Shown: in pieces, positions 29,801 through 38,738 of the stretch
Layout: each line of letters begins with the position of its first letter
Position numbering within the stretch: position 1 is the first letter of the stretch
NCBI GenBank assembly: GCA_963575745.1
Contig: CAUYUJ010007413.1
Coordinates: 156,001 to 220,000 of the forward strand
From: Prorocentrum cordatum
Taxonomy: Eukaryota; Sar; Dinophyceae; Prorocentrales; Prorocentraceae
Reading direction: 5' to 3'
DNA: 64,000 bases
Position numbers and translations under genes: made by a program
Notes under the pieces: generated by a model
Seen by the model: the letters and a program-made list of their open reading frames with translations, nothing else
The model's database searches: none
What the model was told of the DNA's origin: nothing

Positions 29801-30930
29801 TCTTGGAACGTTCCCCGACACACGTAAATTGGGCTGGAGCGCGTGAGGTGGATGTTTATGTGACCGTATTTCTGTTCGGCGCAGCAAGCTCACGCTGCTC
29901 AGCCGTTGTGGCTCTGTCTATATGTTCGGGCTGTAGTCACAGCAACCGAAACCATAAGGAGCATGGCAGTCGGCCAGCCCGCCCCATCTCCCAGGTCTTC
30001 TCGTGAACCTTGGGTGGGCTTGGGGCCGAATACCATGCTGCTTTTGTTTTCCTATGCCGTGGCGCTGTCTCATGCTGGTTCACCGATCCGTCTTGCAGAC
30101 AACACTAAAAGAACTTTGTTCCGAGGCAGGTCCCAGGGGATGGTGGATGGGGGGTATGTCCAAAAAGTCTGCTGGGTTACCTTGTAGTTCTTTCTGTGTT
30201 GACTGCTTTGCCCTGGCACCCATGGCGCCGCTTCCATGGTCCACCGTGCTGTTCCTCGGAATGCTGGGCGGACTCAGGATCCCGATTTTCGCGCCGCCTT
30301 CGAGGGTGGTGCTGGAAGTAAGAACTGAGAGGATCATACGATGGTAGAGGACTATAGAGGAGGGGGGAGGGACAACCGAGGTGAAAGGAAGGCAGCGAGA
30401 ATTGGGAGGAACAGCCGAAGCGGCATCCTGAGGACGGCCCTCTAAATGATTTTACAAGTTGTTGTTCGTCGTTCGGAATGGCGCGAAGCTGACCGCGCTC
30501 CGTTCCTCCCCAGGGGTCGGCGAGGGGGCGCGAAGCGCAGTGGACACGCAATTCAGGCTATCCGAATTCGAATGTATCGGGCTCAAGCTTCATTCTTATC
30601 GCGGGCACAGCGGCCCTCTGTTTTCCGAGATGGGTCGACCAAAGATGTGGAAACCCAGATGTGGCGACGCGGACTCGGCCGAGAACTTGATACAGGACAC
30701 GGGGGCCTTCTCAACCAACCCAAGGGCAGGGGGCCGTCCTCTCCATGTCCTCCCACCTCAACCTCAAGTCGTCATGCCCTCCCACCGCCTCATGTCCCAC
30801 CCACGCCCGCGCCCACCTCATGTCCTCATCCCACGCCCGCCTGATGCCCTCCTACCTACCCACACCCACCTCATGTCCTCCCACCTCCTCCGCCACTCCT
30901 CCTACCTCAATTGTTTTGCGCTGGTCGCAG
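29800..30930 (+). other. Region upstream of the KRPAA gene, possible 5' exon
   Basis: 29800-30440 is non-repetitive with no recognised exon. 30480-30725 contains two overlapping protein-like plus frames, one reading RMYRAQASFLSRAQRPSVFRDGSTKDVETQ. 30740-30900 is CCTCATGTCC/CCCACC-rich and looks like the intron before the acceptor GCAG|GAC at 30931. Confidence 0.35.
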
Positions 30931-32817
30931 GACGCACTGACTCCGCACCTCAGGAACTACGTCGAGCAGCATGGCATGATCAACTACCCTTCGAGAGACC
31001 CCAGGACGGGCGTTGACGTAGACTGTCTGGTGGAACACGCTGATCTACTATCACCTTTACTAGCGTTGGACCCGAGGGGAGGATACTTCGACCATAAGGA
31101 CGTTGTAAGAGGCATCGACAAACTGTTCAACACGTCTCTGGGCAACTCGCTGCTGCGGAGAGTCTCACGGAGGTGCGGCATTCCAATCGAATCGATCGCA
31201 GACCACCTCGCGCTCAGGCTCCGTGTGATGCTGGCGCACGTCCGCGTCAAGATCGACAATGCCACGGCGCAGACTAGGACGACATTGCCTCCTCGACTGC
31301 AAGATCTCATGGGGATGATATCGGTTCGGGCGCCATCGAGGTCACCGCCCGCAACAAGAGGCAGTGGCAGTGCAGGTGGCAGCTCAGGAATATCATCGGT
31401 CAACAACAAGCCGATGCCCTTCCCCTACTTCAGGGACAACCCGAGCGATGATGGAGAGTCGGCAGGTGAGGAGGAGCGGGCGTACCCGATATTCTGTCAG
31501 TATGATGGCGTCAAAGTGTTTTGTACATTGTCAGATGGTCAAACTTCTGATGCGACGAGCTTCGCCAAGGACCCCAACGGTTTCCTGATGGCCGTCTTCG
31601 ATAGCATCCAGAACGACCACGGCGAGCCGTATTCCCACATCACTGAGTTGACGCACGACTTCTTGAGTGATGATGGCCAGCTGCGGGCTCCAGCGTCAGC
31701 GGTGAAAGTCAAGAAACGGCCCGCAGCTTGCAAGCGACCAGCCGCCGCGAGCAAGAGGCCAGCGGCAGCAGCACCAGCAGCGCCAGCAGCACCAGCACCA
31801 GCAGCACCAGCACCAGCAGCTCCACCAGACGGAGATGATGAGAGCGACCAGGATGAAGAGGGCGAGGAGGAGACGCACGCGGACGAGGACGAGGACGACG
31901 CCGAGGGCGACGCGGCCGCCGCAGCCGTCGTGCACAAGCGTCCAGCTGCTAAGGCAGCTCCCACTCCTCCTCCTGCTCCTCCTCCTCCTCCTCGTTCTCC
32001 TCCAGTTCCATTCGCCTCCTCCTGCCGCTGCTCAGTCCCGTCTCCTGATTTGATGCTGTCGTTGCTCCTACTCCTCTCCTCCTCATCCCCTCCTCCTCCT
32101 CTTCCTCCTCCTCCTCCTCCTCCTCCTCCTCCTCCTCCCCCTCCTCCTCCTCCTCCTCCTCCTCCTCCTCCTCATCCCCCCTCCTCGTCGGTCACGGAAG
32201 CGGAGATTTCGAGACTGTTGAATGCCCTATCCGAAATCGGTGAAGCTGCTGAGGACTTTGCCTGCAAACAAGAGGATTGGGGCAGCTAACACCACATCAT
32301 CCAACCTATTCCTGGGATTCTCCCCGTTCCTCCCCCCTTCCCGCTCCATTAACCTCCTCCTCCTCCTTTTCCTCCTCCTCCTTCTCCAGTACCTTCTCCT
32401 CCCCCCCTCCCCTCCTCCTCCTCCTCCTCCTCCTCATCCCCTCCTCATCTCCTTCTCCTAGTCCTCCTTCCTCCTCCCCCTCCTCCTCCTCCGCATCCTC
32501 CTCATTCTCCCCCTCCCCTTCGCGAGCCTCACCCCCGCGCCCCCGAGGCCTATCCGATCGAGATGGTCCTGCGCGCTGGCCACAGCGGGGCCACCTGCAT
32601 ATTCCTCAAGAGCACTGGGCAGGCTAAGCAGGTCCTGCAAGTGGACTCCTCCTCCCCCGACCACGACGATTCGAGGTCCATCGCCAATAAGATTCGCGAG
32701 GCCATGGAATCCCCGATCTCCGAGAAGCTGAAACCATACACGAGTGTGAACGAGATCCCCAAGGATGATTTGACCTGGGTCAGGACCACGCTGAAAACCG
32801 AGAGGGATGCCGAGTAG
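30931..32817 (+). CDS. KRPAA-repeat protein, two or three exons
   Basis: An exon opens after GTCGCAG at 30931 and reads DALTPHLRNYVEQHGMINYP, followed by about 230 ordered residues, including GGYFDHKDVVRGIDKLF and YPIFCQYDGVKVFC. It then becomes Lys/Arg/Pro/Ala-rich (KKRPAACKRPAA, SKRPAA), an Ala/Pro stretch, an acidic DEEGEEETHADEDEDD block and a last KRPAAK at 31953. An AAG|GCAGCT donor follows there and then a CTC tract, although the frame also stays open through the tract to 32289 (EISRLLNALSEIGEAAEDF). The final exon is 32548-32817 after GAG|GCC: AYPIEMVLRAGHSGATCIFLK to a TAG. Basic KRPAA repeats are common in dinoflagellate proteins; a nucleic-acid or nuclear role is only a guess. The 5' end is unresolved. 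Confidence 0.6.
31980..32200. repeat. (CTC)n tract within the KRPAA gene
   Basis: CTCCTC from 31968 to 32030 and 32080 to 32175. It is either an intron or a poly-Pro/Leu insert. 32345-32520 is a second CTC tract lying in the next intron. Confidence 0.8.
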
Positions 32818-33109
32818 TGAGCTGGGTGCTGAGCATGAGCCAAACCATCACGGGCGCACATGCGCATGACCCGTGGGTTTGCGAAACCTTGCATGTAGAG
32901 TTCTCCCTCCCTCTCCCTCTCTCGATCTCTTGCTCATCCTGCAGGCCCCCCAGGGGGGCCAGCCATCGGGACCCCACAGAAAGACGCCATAAGAAAGAAA
33001 AACAAAACAGAGTTGACATTACCGATCTCGGTGAACACCGCATCAACAAACCTAGCAAGGGACCGTTGAAACAAACAGCCACAACACATCTGATTTGCCA
33101 ACTGTGGGT

Positions 33110-33245
33110 AAGAGGGGGGAGACGGAGGAGGAGGATGAGGATGATGATGAGGAGGAGGACGAGGACTCCGACGAGGATTGGGAGGAGGATGCGGATCGAG
33201 GAGGAAGAGGAGGATACGGAGGAGGAGGAGCAGCAGCAGCAGGGC
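33110..33245. repeat. Acidic GAG/GAT-rich tract before the methyltransferase-like gene
   Basis: GGAGGAGGATGAGGATGATGAT. One frame reads ETEEEDEDDDEEEDEDSDEDWEEDADRGG, which might be coding, but it is in a different frame from the gene that follows. Confidence 0.5.
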
Positions 33246-34169
33246 ATGGACTGGTGTGCTTGCTACTTCTTGTTCTGCCGATGTTTAAAAGCATCTCCCA
33301 GACAAGCCACGGCGATGATTGCCGCAGATGCTCGATCTCGCTGCCCACCCGTGCGCGGCGTACCCTTTCAATGGCTTGCGGACACACATGACCCCGAGCG
33401 AGAATGTAGAGTGATTGACGTTGTGGAGGTGTTCGGCAACGCACTGATTTTTCGAGCTGCGCAGCAGGCTGGACTGACCGCGATGATGTTTGACCCACAG
33501 TGGGGTCGTAGGATGGACATCCTGACAGACCAGGGGTTCGTGAGCCTTCAGGGGACTTTATTGCAAGTCAAACGTGGGGGCTTGGTATGGTGGTCACCTG
33601 ACTTTACCAATTGGGTTCGGAAGGGATCTGGAGCGCAGAGGCACGACGACTGGTCAGCATCCCCGCCTACACCAAGTTCAATGCTACACCCTGGCCCTAA
33701 CATCGAAGGAGATGCTATGAACGAGGACGTGCGTCACGCAAATATGATAGCGAGGAGAATGGTATACCTAATCCGTCTTTGCAGCATGAGAGGCGTCCAC
33801 ACGATCATTGAGAACCCAATTGCGTCGCTGTTATTCCGCTACCCTCTTGTGTCTAGCATGCTCGTAGACCTTGGATTTTACGCATCAGAATGCCACATGT
33901 GTCGTTTCAGGGAAACCCACGAGGCCCCAGGGTCGACACCCAAAGCCCCATTGCTACTGTACTCTAGTTGCTGGTGGATCGTGGGGACATGCACGATGTG
34001 CGCATGCAAGTGCCGCCGCGAGCCAATCGAGAAGGACCGCCCAAAGTACACCGCTAAATTTTGCAAGTTCATTCTCGAGAGCTACATTAACTGCCGCTAC
34101 AAAGAGCCACCGAACATGACGATACCAACGGGGTGGGGAGGGGATTCGGGGAGTGACGGGAGCACCTAG
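33246..34169 (+). CDS. Methyltransferase-like protein of a dinoflagellate high-copy family
   Basis: An intronless frame of 307 residues from an ATG at 33246. Residues 55-66 (VIDVVEVFGNAL) resemble motif I of SAM-dependent methyltransferases, with MFDPQWGRRMDILTDQGF next (81-98), then GGLVWWSPDFTNWVR (111-125), where an SPP/PPC-type catalytic loop would sit, DVRHANMIARRMVYLIRLC (161-179), VHTIIENP (184-191) and LLFRYP. A Cys/His-rich ECHMCRF..TH follows (215-226). This order parallels dinoflagellate proteins in which E.FSG, SPPCS.W and EQP replace these motifs, and those are often near mobile elements. The usual PPC is SPDF here, so ordinary cytosine methylation is doubtful. The start is uncertain: coding sense could begin at an exon upstream, and the first 25 residues are weak. 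The stop is TAG at 34167-34169. Confidence 0.65.
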   Translation: MDWCACYFLFCRCLKASPRQATAMIAADARSRCPPVRGVPFQWLADTHDPERECRVIDVVEVFGNALIFRAAQQAGLTAMMFDPQWGRRMDILTDQGFVSLQGTLLQVKRGGLVWWSPDFTNWVRKGSGAQRHDDWSASPPTPSSMLHPGPNIEGDAMNEDVRHANMIARRMVYLIRLCSMRGVHTIIENPIASLLFRYPLVSSMLVDLGFYASECHMCRFRETHEAPGSTPKAPLLLYSSCWWIVGTCTMCACKCRREPIEKDRPKYTAKFCKFILESYINCRYKEPPNMTIPTGWGGDSGSDGST

Positions 34170-34236
34170 CGACAAGCACGTTGCAATATTGCATGTGATT
34201 CGGACTTAAGGGAGAGGTGGATGAGCCACCGCACTA

Positions 34237-35161
34237 ATGCTGGGGCTGGCTGGGAGTGTGAGGTGGTTGGTCAACAACCGCACGATGCAGGCTCTTGGGG
34301 CTGCCTTTCTACGACACGTCTCCCCTGGTGGCATCCCCGAAACGAGCGAGATGACGGCGTGGTGGGTGTCAGTCAGAGACCAGGCCACGCTGGGCCACGT
34401 GCGTGCCTCCAAGCCATCGCCAGGGGTGGGTGGCAACAGAACGGCGTCCGAGCCGCATGCCCACTCATCCCGCGCGACGGCTTGCAGGCGCGCTGTGCTT
34501 ATGGGGGGTGGGGGCTGCCTCCACCTCCACCTCCACATCCTTCTCCTCCTGTTCCTCCTCCTCCTCCTCCTCCTCTTGCTCCTCTGCCCTCGCCCTCCTC
34601 CTCGACTTCCTCCTCTGCCCTCGCCCTCCTCGCCCCCATCCTCTCCACCCCTCTGCCATTGCTTGGGGGGGGCCTCCAGGACGCCGATGTCTCCGCGGCC
34701 CCTCAAATGCTCGGGGAGGCACTCGACCAGTCGACCGAGGATCAAGGAGCCGAGGTCATCAGGAACACCCCCCAAACGGTCGAGCAGGTAAAGCTCGAGT
34801 TGACGACGCCAGCAAAAGGGCGCAAACCCAAACCCAGAACCGCCAAACGGAAACGCAAGCCCGTAAGCGACGACGACTCTGCAAACGAGATCCCCGATGA
34901 GCGGAAGGACTTGGTGACGGTCGATCTCACTAGCCCCCAGCCGTCTGCGCCGCCGCACACGCCGTTGAACTCTAGGACCCATGGGAGAGGGAGGAGGAAG
35001 ACGAAGGGGAGGATAATGATGGCGATGAGGAGGAGGAAGAGGAGGAGGAAGAGGAGGTGGAGGAGGAGGACCAATGGGATGATGAGTACGACGAGGAAGA
35101 GGAGGATGACGAGGAGGAAGAGGAGGAGGGCGGGCAAGGGCAGGAGCAGGACCAGACATAG
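34237..35161 (+). CDS. Acidic-tailed basic protein, probably three exons
   Basis: The first candidate exon (34237 to about 34430) reads MLGLAGSVRWLVNNRTMQALGAAFLRHVSPGGIPETSEMT. A CTC-rich gap follows. The second exon starts at 34680 after CCAG|GAC: DADVSAAPQMLGEALDQSTEDQ, then a basic segment RTAKRKRKPVSDDDSANEIPDERK. The third starts after TCTAG|GAC at 34976 (DPWEREEEDEGEDNDGD), continues as a Glu/Asp run with QWDDEYDEEEEDD and ends GGQGQEQDQT at TAG 35159-35161. An AAG|GACTTG donor at 34904/34905 would join exons 2 and 3 in frame with AG|GAC on both ends, giving a 71-base intron. The join of exon 1 is unresolved. A KRKRKP patch plus an acidic tail suggests a nuclear protein; no family is recognised. 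Confidence 0.45.
34530..34670. repeat. CTC-rich intronic tract
   Basis: CTCCTC and CTCTGCCCTCGCC repeats between the first two candidate exons. Confidence 0.75.
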
Positions 35162-36480
35162 AGGCGGTGAGGGTGGGGGGGGATGAGGAGGAGTGAGGGA
35201 GGAAGAGGAGGAGAAAGAGGAGGAGGAGGAGGAGGAAGAGGAGGAGGACGAGGAGGAGGAGAAGGAGGAGCGAGGAGGTGGAGGGAGAGGAGGAATAGGA
35301 GGAGGAAAAGGTGGAGGAGGAGAGCGTTGACCACTATTGGAGATGAGGTTCGCACGGTTGAGGGTGCGCCGCCTTGCCCTGCCCGACAGGGCCATGCCAG
35401 ACAATTGCACCTCGAGGGAGAGAAGCTAGGAGAAGGAGGGGGAGGATGAGGAGGAGGAGGGGGGGACAGAGAGAGAGAGAGAGAATAGGAGGATGAGGAG
35501 GAGGATAAGGAGGAGGAGGAGGAGGAGGAGGAGGAAGATAACGTAAGATGTTGAGGAGCAGGATGATGAGGAGGGGTGGTGAGGGAGAGGAGGAGGACGC
35601 CGCGCGGGTCCGCCAGGACCTCTTGGCCGTCCTCTTCCACTTCGTCCGCCAAGCCCGCTGTCTGATATCTAGGGCAGTGCCAGGCGCTGCCGCTTCATGA
35701 TGCTTCGTGACAGGCAGCCTTTGTTATAACTCGGGCCGCGTGGGCGCGCCCTGGACTCCTCTGGGCGCCCCTGGACCCGCCAGAATTGCCGACAGAAAAA
35801 TGACAGAAAAATGACAGAATTTTTACAACGGGAAACAATACAGAAACCGAAATGACAGAAAAATACCGGAAAAATGCCGGAATTTTTGCCCCCCCAGGAC
35901 CCCCCCCAGGACCCCTCCAGGACCCCCCCAGGGACGGCCCCCAGGATCAGGGGATAGGGATCCGAGGTCGCGGTGTAGACGGTATGAGGGATGAGGGATG
36001 ACGAGGATGATGGACGATAGTTCGAGGATGATGTCCCGCGCCCCATACGCCTCCCTCCCCCTCCTCCTCCTCCTCATCATCCTCATCATTATCATCATCA
36101 TCCTCATCATCGTCGTCATCATCATCATCATCCTTCTCCTCCTCCTCCTCTTCTCCTCCTCCTCCTCCAAACTCTCCTCTCCTCCTCCTCCTCCTCCTCC
36201 TCCACCTTCTTATCCTCCTCCTCCCTCTCCCCCTCCTCCTCCTCCTCCTCCTCCTCCTCCTCCTCCTCCTCCTCCTCCTCCTCCTCCTCCTCCTCTTCCC
36301 CCTCCCCCCTCCTCCTCCAGCTTCTCCTCCTTCTCCTTCTCCTTCTCCTCCTCCTCCTCCTCCCCTCATCCTCCTCCACCTCCTTCCCCTCCTCCCCCCG
36401 CCCCGCCCTTGCGCTTTCCGCGGGGTCCTCCAAAGAGGAACTTCCGCAGCGCGCGGGCGCTGCTTCCTACCTCAAATCAT
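35162..36480. repeat. Intergenic GGA and CTC tracts
   Basis: GGA-rich at 35190-35320 and 35420-35560. 35790-35890 repeats ATGACAGAAAAAT. 36055-36390 is CTC/ATC triplets. 35570-35790 and 36390-36480 show no recognised exon. Confidence 0.75.
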
Positions 36481-36715
36481 TGAGGATCGTTGGTGCAACC
36501 CCTGGGGTCGAACGTGTCTTTCCAGATGGGGTTCGGGTCAGCTACGGCGGTCGCGGGAGCGTAGGTGGGGTAGGTCAGAAGGCACGGGGAAGCAGATCGA
36601 GATCTGCGATCCCCCTTCTGACCCGCTCCCCAGGCCCCCGTTGCCGACGCGCTGGGCCCGTCGCCCCTAACGTCGTCGAGATATGGCCCCCGAGGCCGCT
36701 GATGTCGCAGCCCGT

Positions 36716-36727
36716 CCGTAGCCATTT
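36716..36727 (+). promoter_or_regulatory. Possible degenerate spliced-leader relic
   Basis: CCGTAGCCATTT matches the first 12 bases of the dinoflagellate 22-base spliced leader as I recall it; the remainder (CGTGTCGAG) does not match well. It lies 56 bases before the ATG of an intronless gene. Confidence 0.35.
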
Positions 36728-36782
36728 CGTGTCGAGCCGAAGTTAGCCACTCGCCGATCCGACGTTCTGAACCCTGAGCGCC

Positions 36783-37976
36783 ATGGCCAAGGGGAAGAAG
36801 ATGGTACCGATCAAGCATGAGAACGCAGAGGCCCACGAGAGCGGGCCAAACGTGACTAAGAAGCTCCCGAAGGCGCTGAAGGATCTCATAGATAAGGCCG
36901 ACAACGACCCCGACAAGCTGGCGACCCTGATCGGTGGAATGTCAGCAGCAGAAAAGAAAGGGCCCTTCTCAGCGATGTCGTACTACCTCAAGACAAACAA
37001 GCCGCAAGCATTCAAGGAGTACCATGATCAGACGAAGGGCAACGACAAAGCCAATATCGATTGGCTTATGCGCTTTACCTTGAACCCATCTGAAGGTGGA
37101 TGTATCGCCAAGAGCAGTGCCTCAGTGAAGCGCCAGCGACGAGATGGAGTGGAAGACGCGTGGCTCACGGAAGCCGAGCTGGCGGGCCCGCTGTGGCTCA
37201 ACAGCGCCGCACGCGCTGCGGCGATCGTCAAGGAACTAGAGGGCAGGCCGCATTCGAGGAGCAAGGCGCTCCGCGACCTGGGCGTCCTCGAATATCATTT
37301 CTTCAGGGACGCCGTCGGCACCTCGACGGACACGACTACTCACAGTGCGGAGCTTGAGACGTCGACCGATATTGCCGTCGAGGACTTCAAGCGGGTGCAG
37401 AAGAACATGATGCAGGGGCTTGATGAAGACTTCCAGGCTCCTTTCGGCGCTCCCTCGTCCAGCTCCAACCCCAAGAAGAAGATGACCAAGGCGGAGAAGG
37501 AAATAGCTAGGCTCGAACAGGAGAGCAAAGCTCAGGCGGACTTCGACAAGCAGATTGAGGGTCTCGACGAGGAGGCTAAGCAGGCCAAGATCGACGAGAA
37601 GAAACGGTCAGATGCCAAGTCCGCGCTCGACAAGCATTACAGGGAGATGAGTTCCAAAGTCTATAACTGGCGGAAGGTGTGCGAGATCGAAAGCCCGAAG
37701 GTCGTGGAAGCGCTGATCCAGAAGCAGCACCCCAAGGAGACAGCGGCTTTCGTCCAGAACAAATCTATCCAGATGCTGACTTCGATCACGGAGTTCATCA
37801 CAAAGACCTTGGCCAAGCAGCCCAAAGGCCAGGGTCTCTCGGTGGAGGAATGCAGCGCTGACTTGAAGACGACGAAGGAGACCTTCGATGAGCTCGAGAG
37901 GGCCTGGAAGCTGTTCGATAAGACTGTGTGGAACGACATGAAGGGGCATGCGAATGCGCCGACCGGGGAGGCCTGA
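36783..37976 (+). CDS. Intronless 397-residue protein of a dinoflagellate multi-copy family
   Basis: A single open frame from ATG 36783 to TGA 37974-37976 with strong, even codon use. The N-terminus is basic (MAKGKKMVPIKHE). Residues 90-175 carry the most family-like block: DWLMRFTLNPSEGGCIAKSS, then QRRDGVEDAWLTEAELAGPLWLNSA and LGVLEYHFFRDAVG. Residues 231-290 are a Lys/Glu-rich predicted coiled coil (KKKMTKAEKEIARLEQES). The remaining C-terminal part is helical (VVEALIQKQHPKE, FDELERAWKLFDKTVWNDM). I recall closely similar proteins repeated in dinoflagellate genomes without known function. The lack of introns, next to a gene with five, and a possible spliced-leader relic upstream suggest a retroposed copy. 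The frame is intact, so it may be expressed. Confidence 0.85.
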   Translation: MAKGKKMVPIKHENAEAHESGPNVTKKLPKALKDLIDKADNDPDKLATLIGGMSAAEKKGPFSAMSYYLKTNKPQAFKEYHDQTKGNDKANIDWLMRFTLNPSEGGCIAKSSASVKRQRRDGVEDAWLTEAELAGPLWLNSAARAAAIVKELEGRPHSRSKALRDLGVLEYHFFRDAVGTSTDTTTHSAELETSTDIAVEDFKRVQKNMMQGLDEDFQAPFGAPSSSSNPKKKMTKAEKEIARLEQESKAQADFDKQIEGLDEEAKQAKIDEKKRSDAKSALDKHYREMSSKVYNWRKVCEIESPKVVEALIQKQHPKETAAFVQNKSIQMLTSITEFITKTLAKQPKGQGLSVEECSADLKTTKETFDELERAWKLFDKTVWNDMKGHANAPTGEA

Positions 37977-37989
37977 TGGACACCTCGCA

Positions 37990-38700
37990 GCGCTACCTTT
38001 TGGCGGCGTGCGCCGCCGTGCGCACTTTGCGCACGAGGGTTCCGCTCTGGCGTGAGCGGAGTGGGGTGCGGCAACAACGCCGCGAGGTTGCGCAAGAAAC
38101 CATGAGATGCTCCGGGAGCCCCGAGGGACATCACGGAGGAGGCCCAGGAGAAAGGGAAGGGGTAGGAGGGGGAATAGGGGGAGGAGCAGGATGAGGAGGC
38201 GCGAACAAAAACTAAAACCTAGGAGGAGGGGACAGAGGAGGAGAACGAGGAGGCAGAGGAGGAGGAGGAGGAGGAGGAGGAGGAGGAGGAGAAAGAGGAG
38301 GAGGAGAACGATGATGAGGATGCTGAGGACCCCAGGGGCTCTGTAGAACGCAAGCTTGGGAACCCAACGAGGGGGACTTAAGACCAGCCCCCCCAAGAGG
38401 TCTAGACTGCGAAATCGAGAATACAACAAAGAAAGAAACCAACCACATGCAATAAGAAACGCGTTTGCCTTTCACCTACCCCCTGAAGTACACAACACCT
38501 ACTAGAGAGACGCCCAAATTGCATGACCTGGATTCTCTCCGACAGGAGCCACCTGACACCCCGTGAACTTACGCTAGAAATCTCCAGACACCCCGTCAGA
38601 AGTAGGCCGCATGGAGCCCTGAAGTACCAGCCAAACATGTAGCTCTCTGGCACGCCACGCCCTAAACCCAAATCACCGTTCCCCCGAATTCCTCATCGCC
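37990..38700. other. Intergenic, with a GGA tract
   Basis: 38140-38320 is GGA-rich. 38340-38700 is non-repetitive with no recognised gene. Confidence 0.6.
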
Positions 38701-38705
38701 CGCAT

Positions 38706-38722
38706 CGTAGCCATTTTTGGCT
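38706..38722 (+). promoter_or_regulatory. Relict dinoflagellate spliced leader
   Basis: CGTAGCCATTTTTGGCT is an exact 17-base match to positions 2-18 of the 22-base dinoflagellate spliced leader. It ends 16 bases before the ATG at 38739, where a leader would sit in a mature mRNA. Leaders are added in trans, so a genomic copy here implies that a processed mRNA was once reverse transcribed and inserted. Confidence 0.8.
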
Positions 38723-38738
38723 GGCATACATATTCAAT

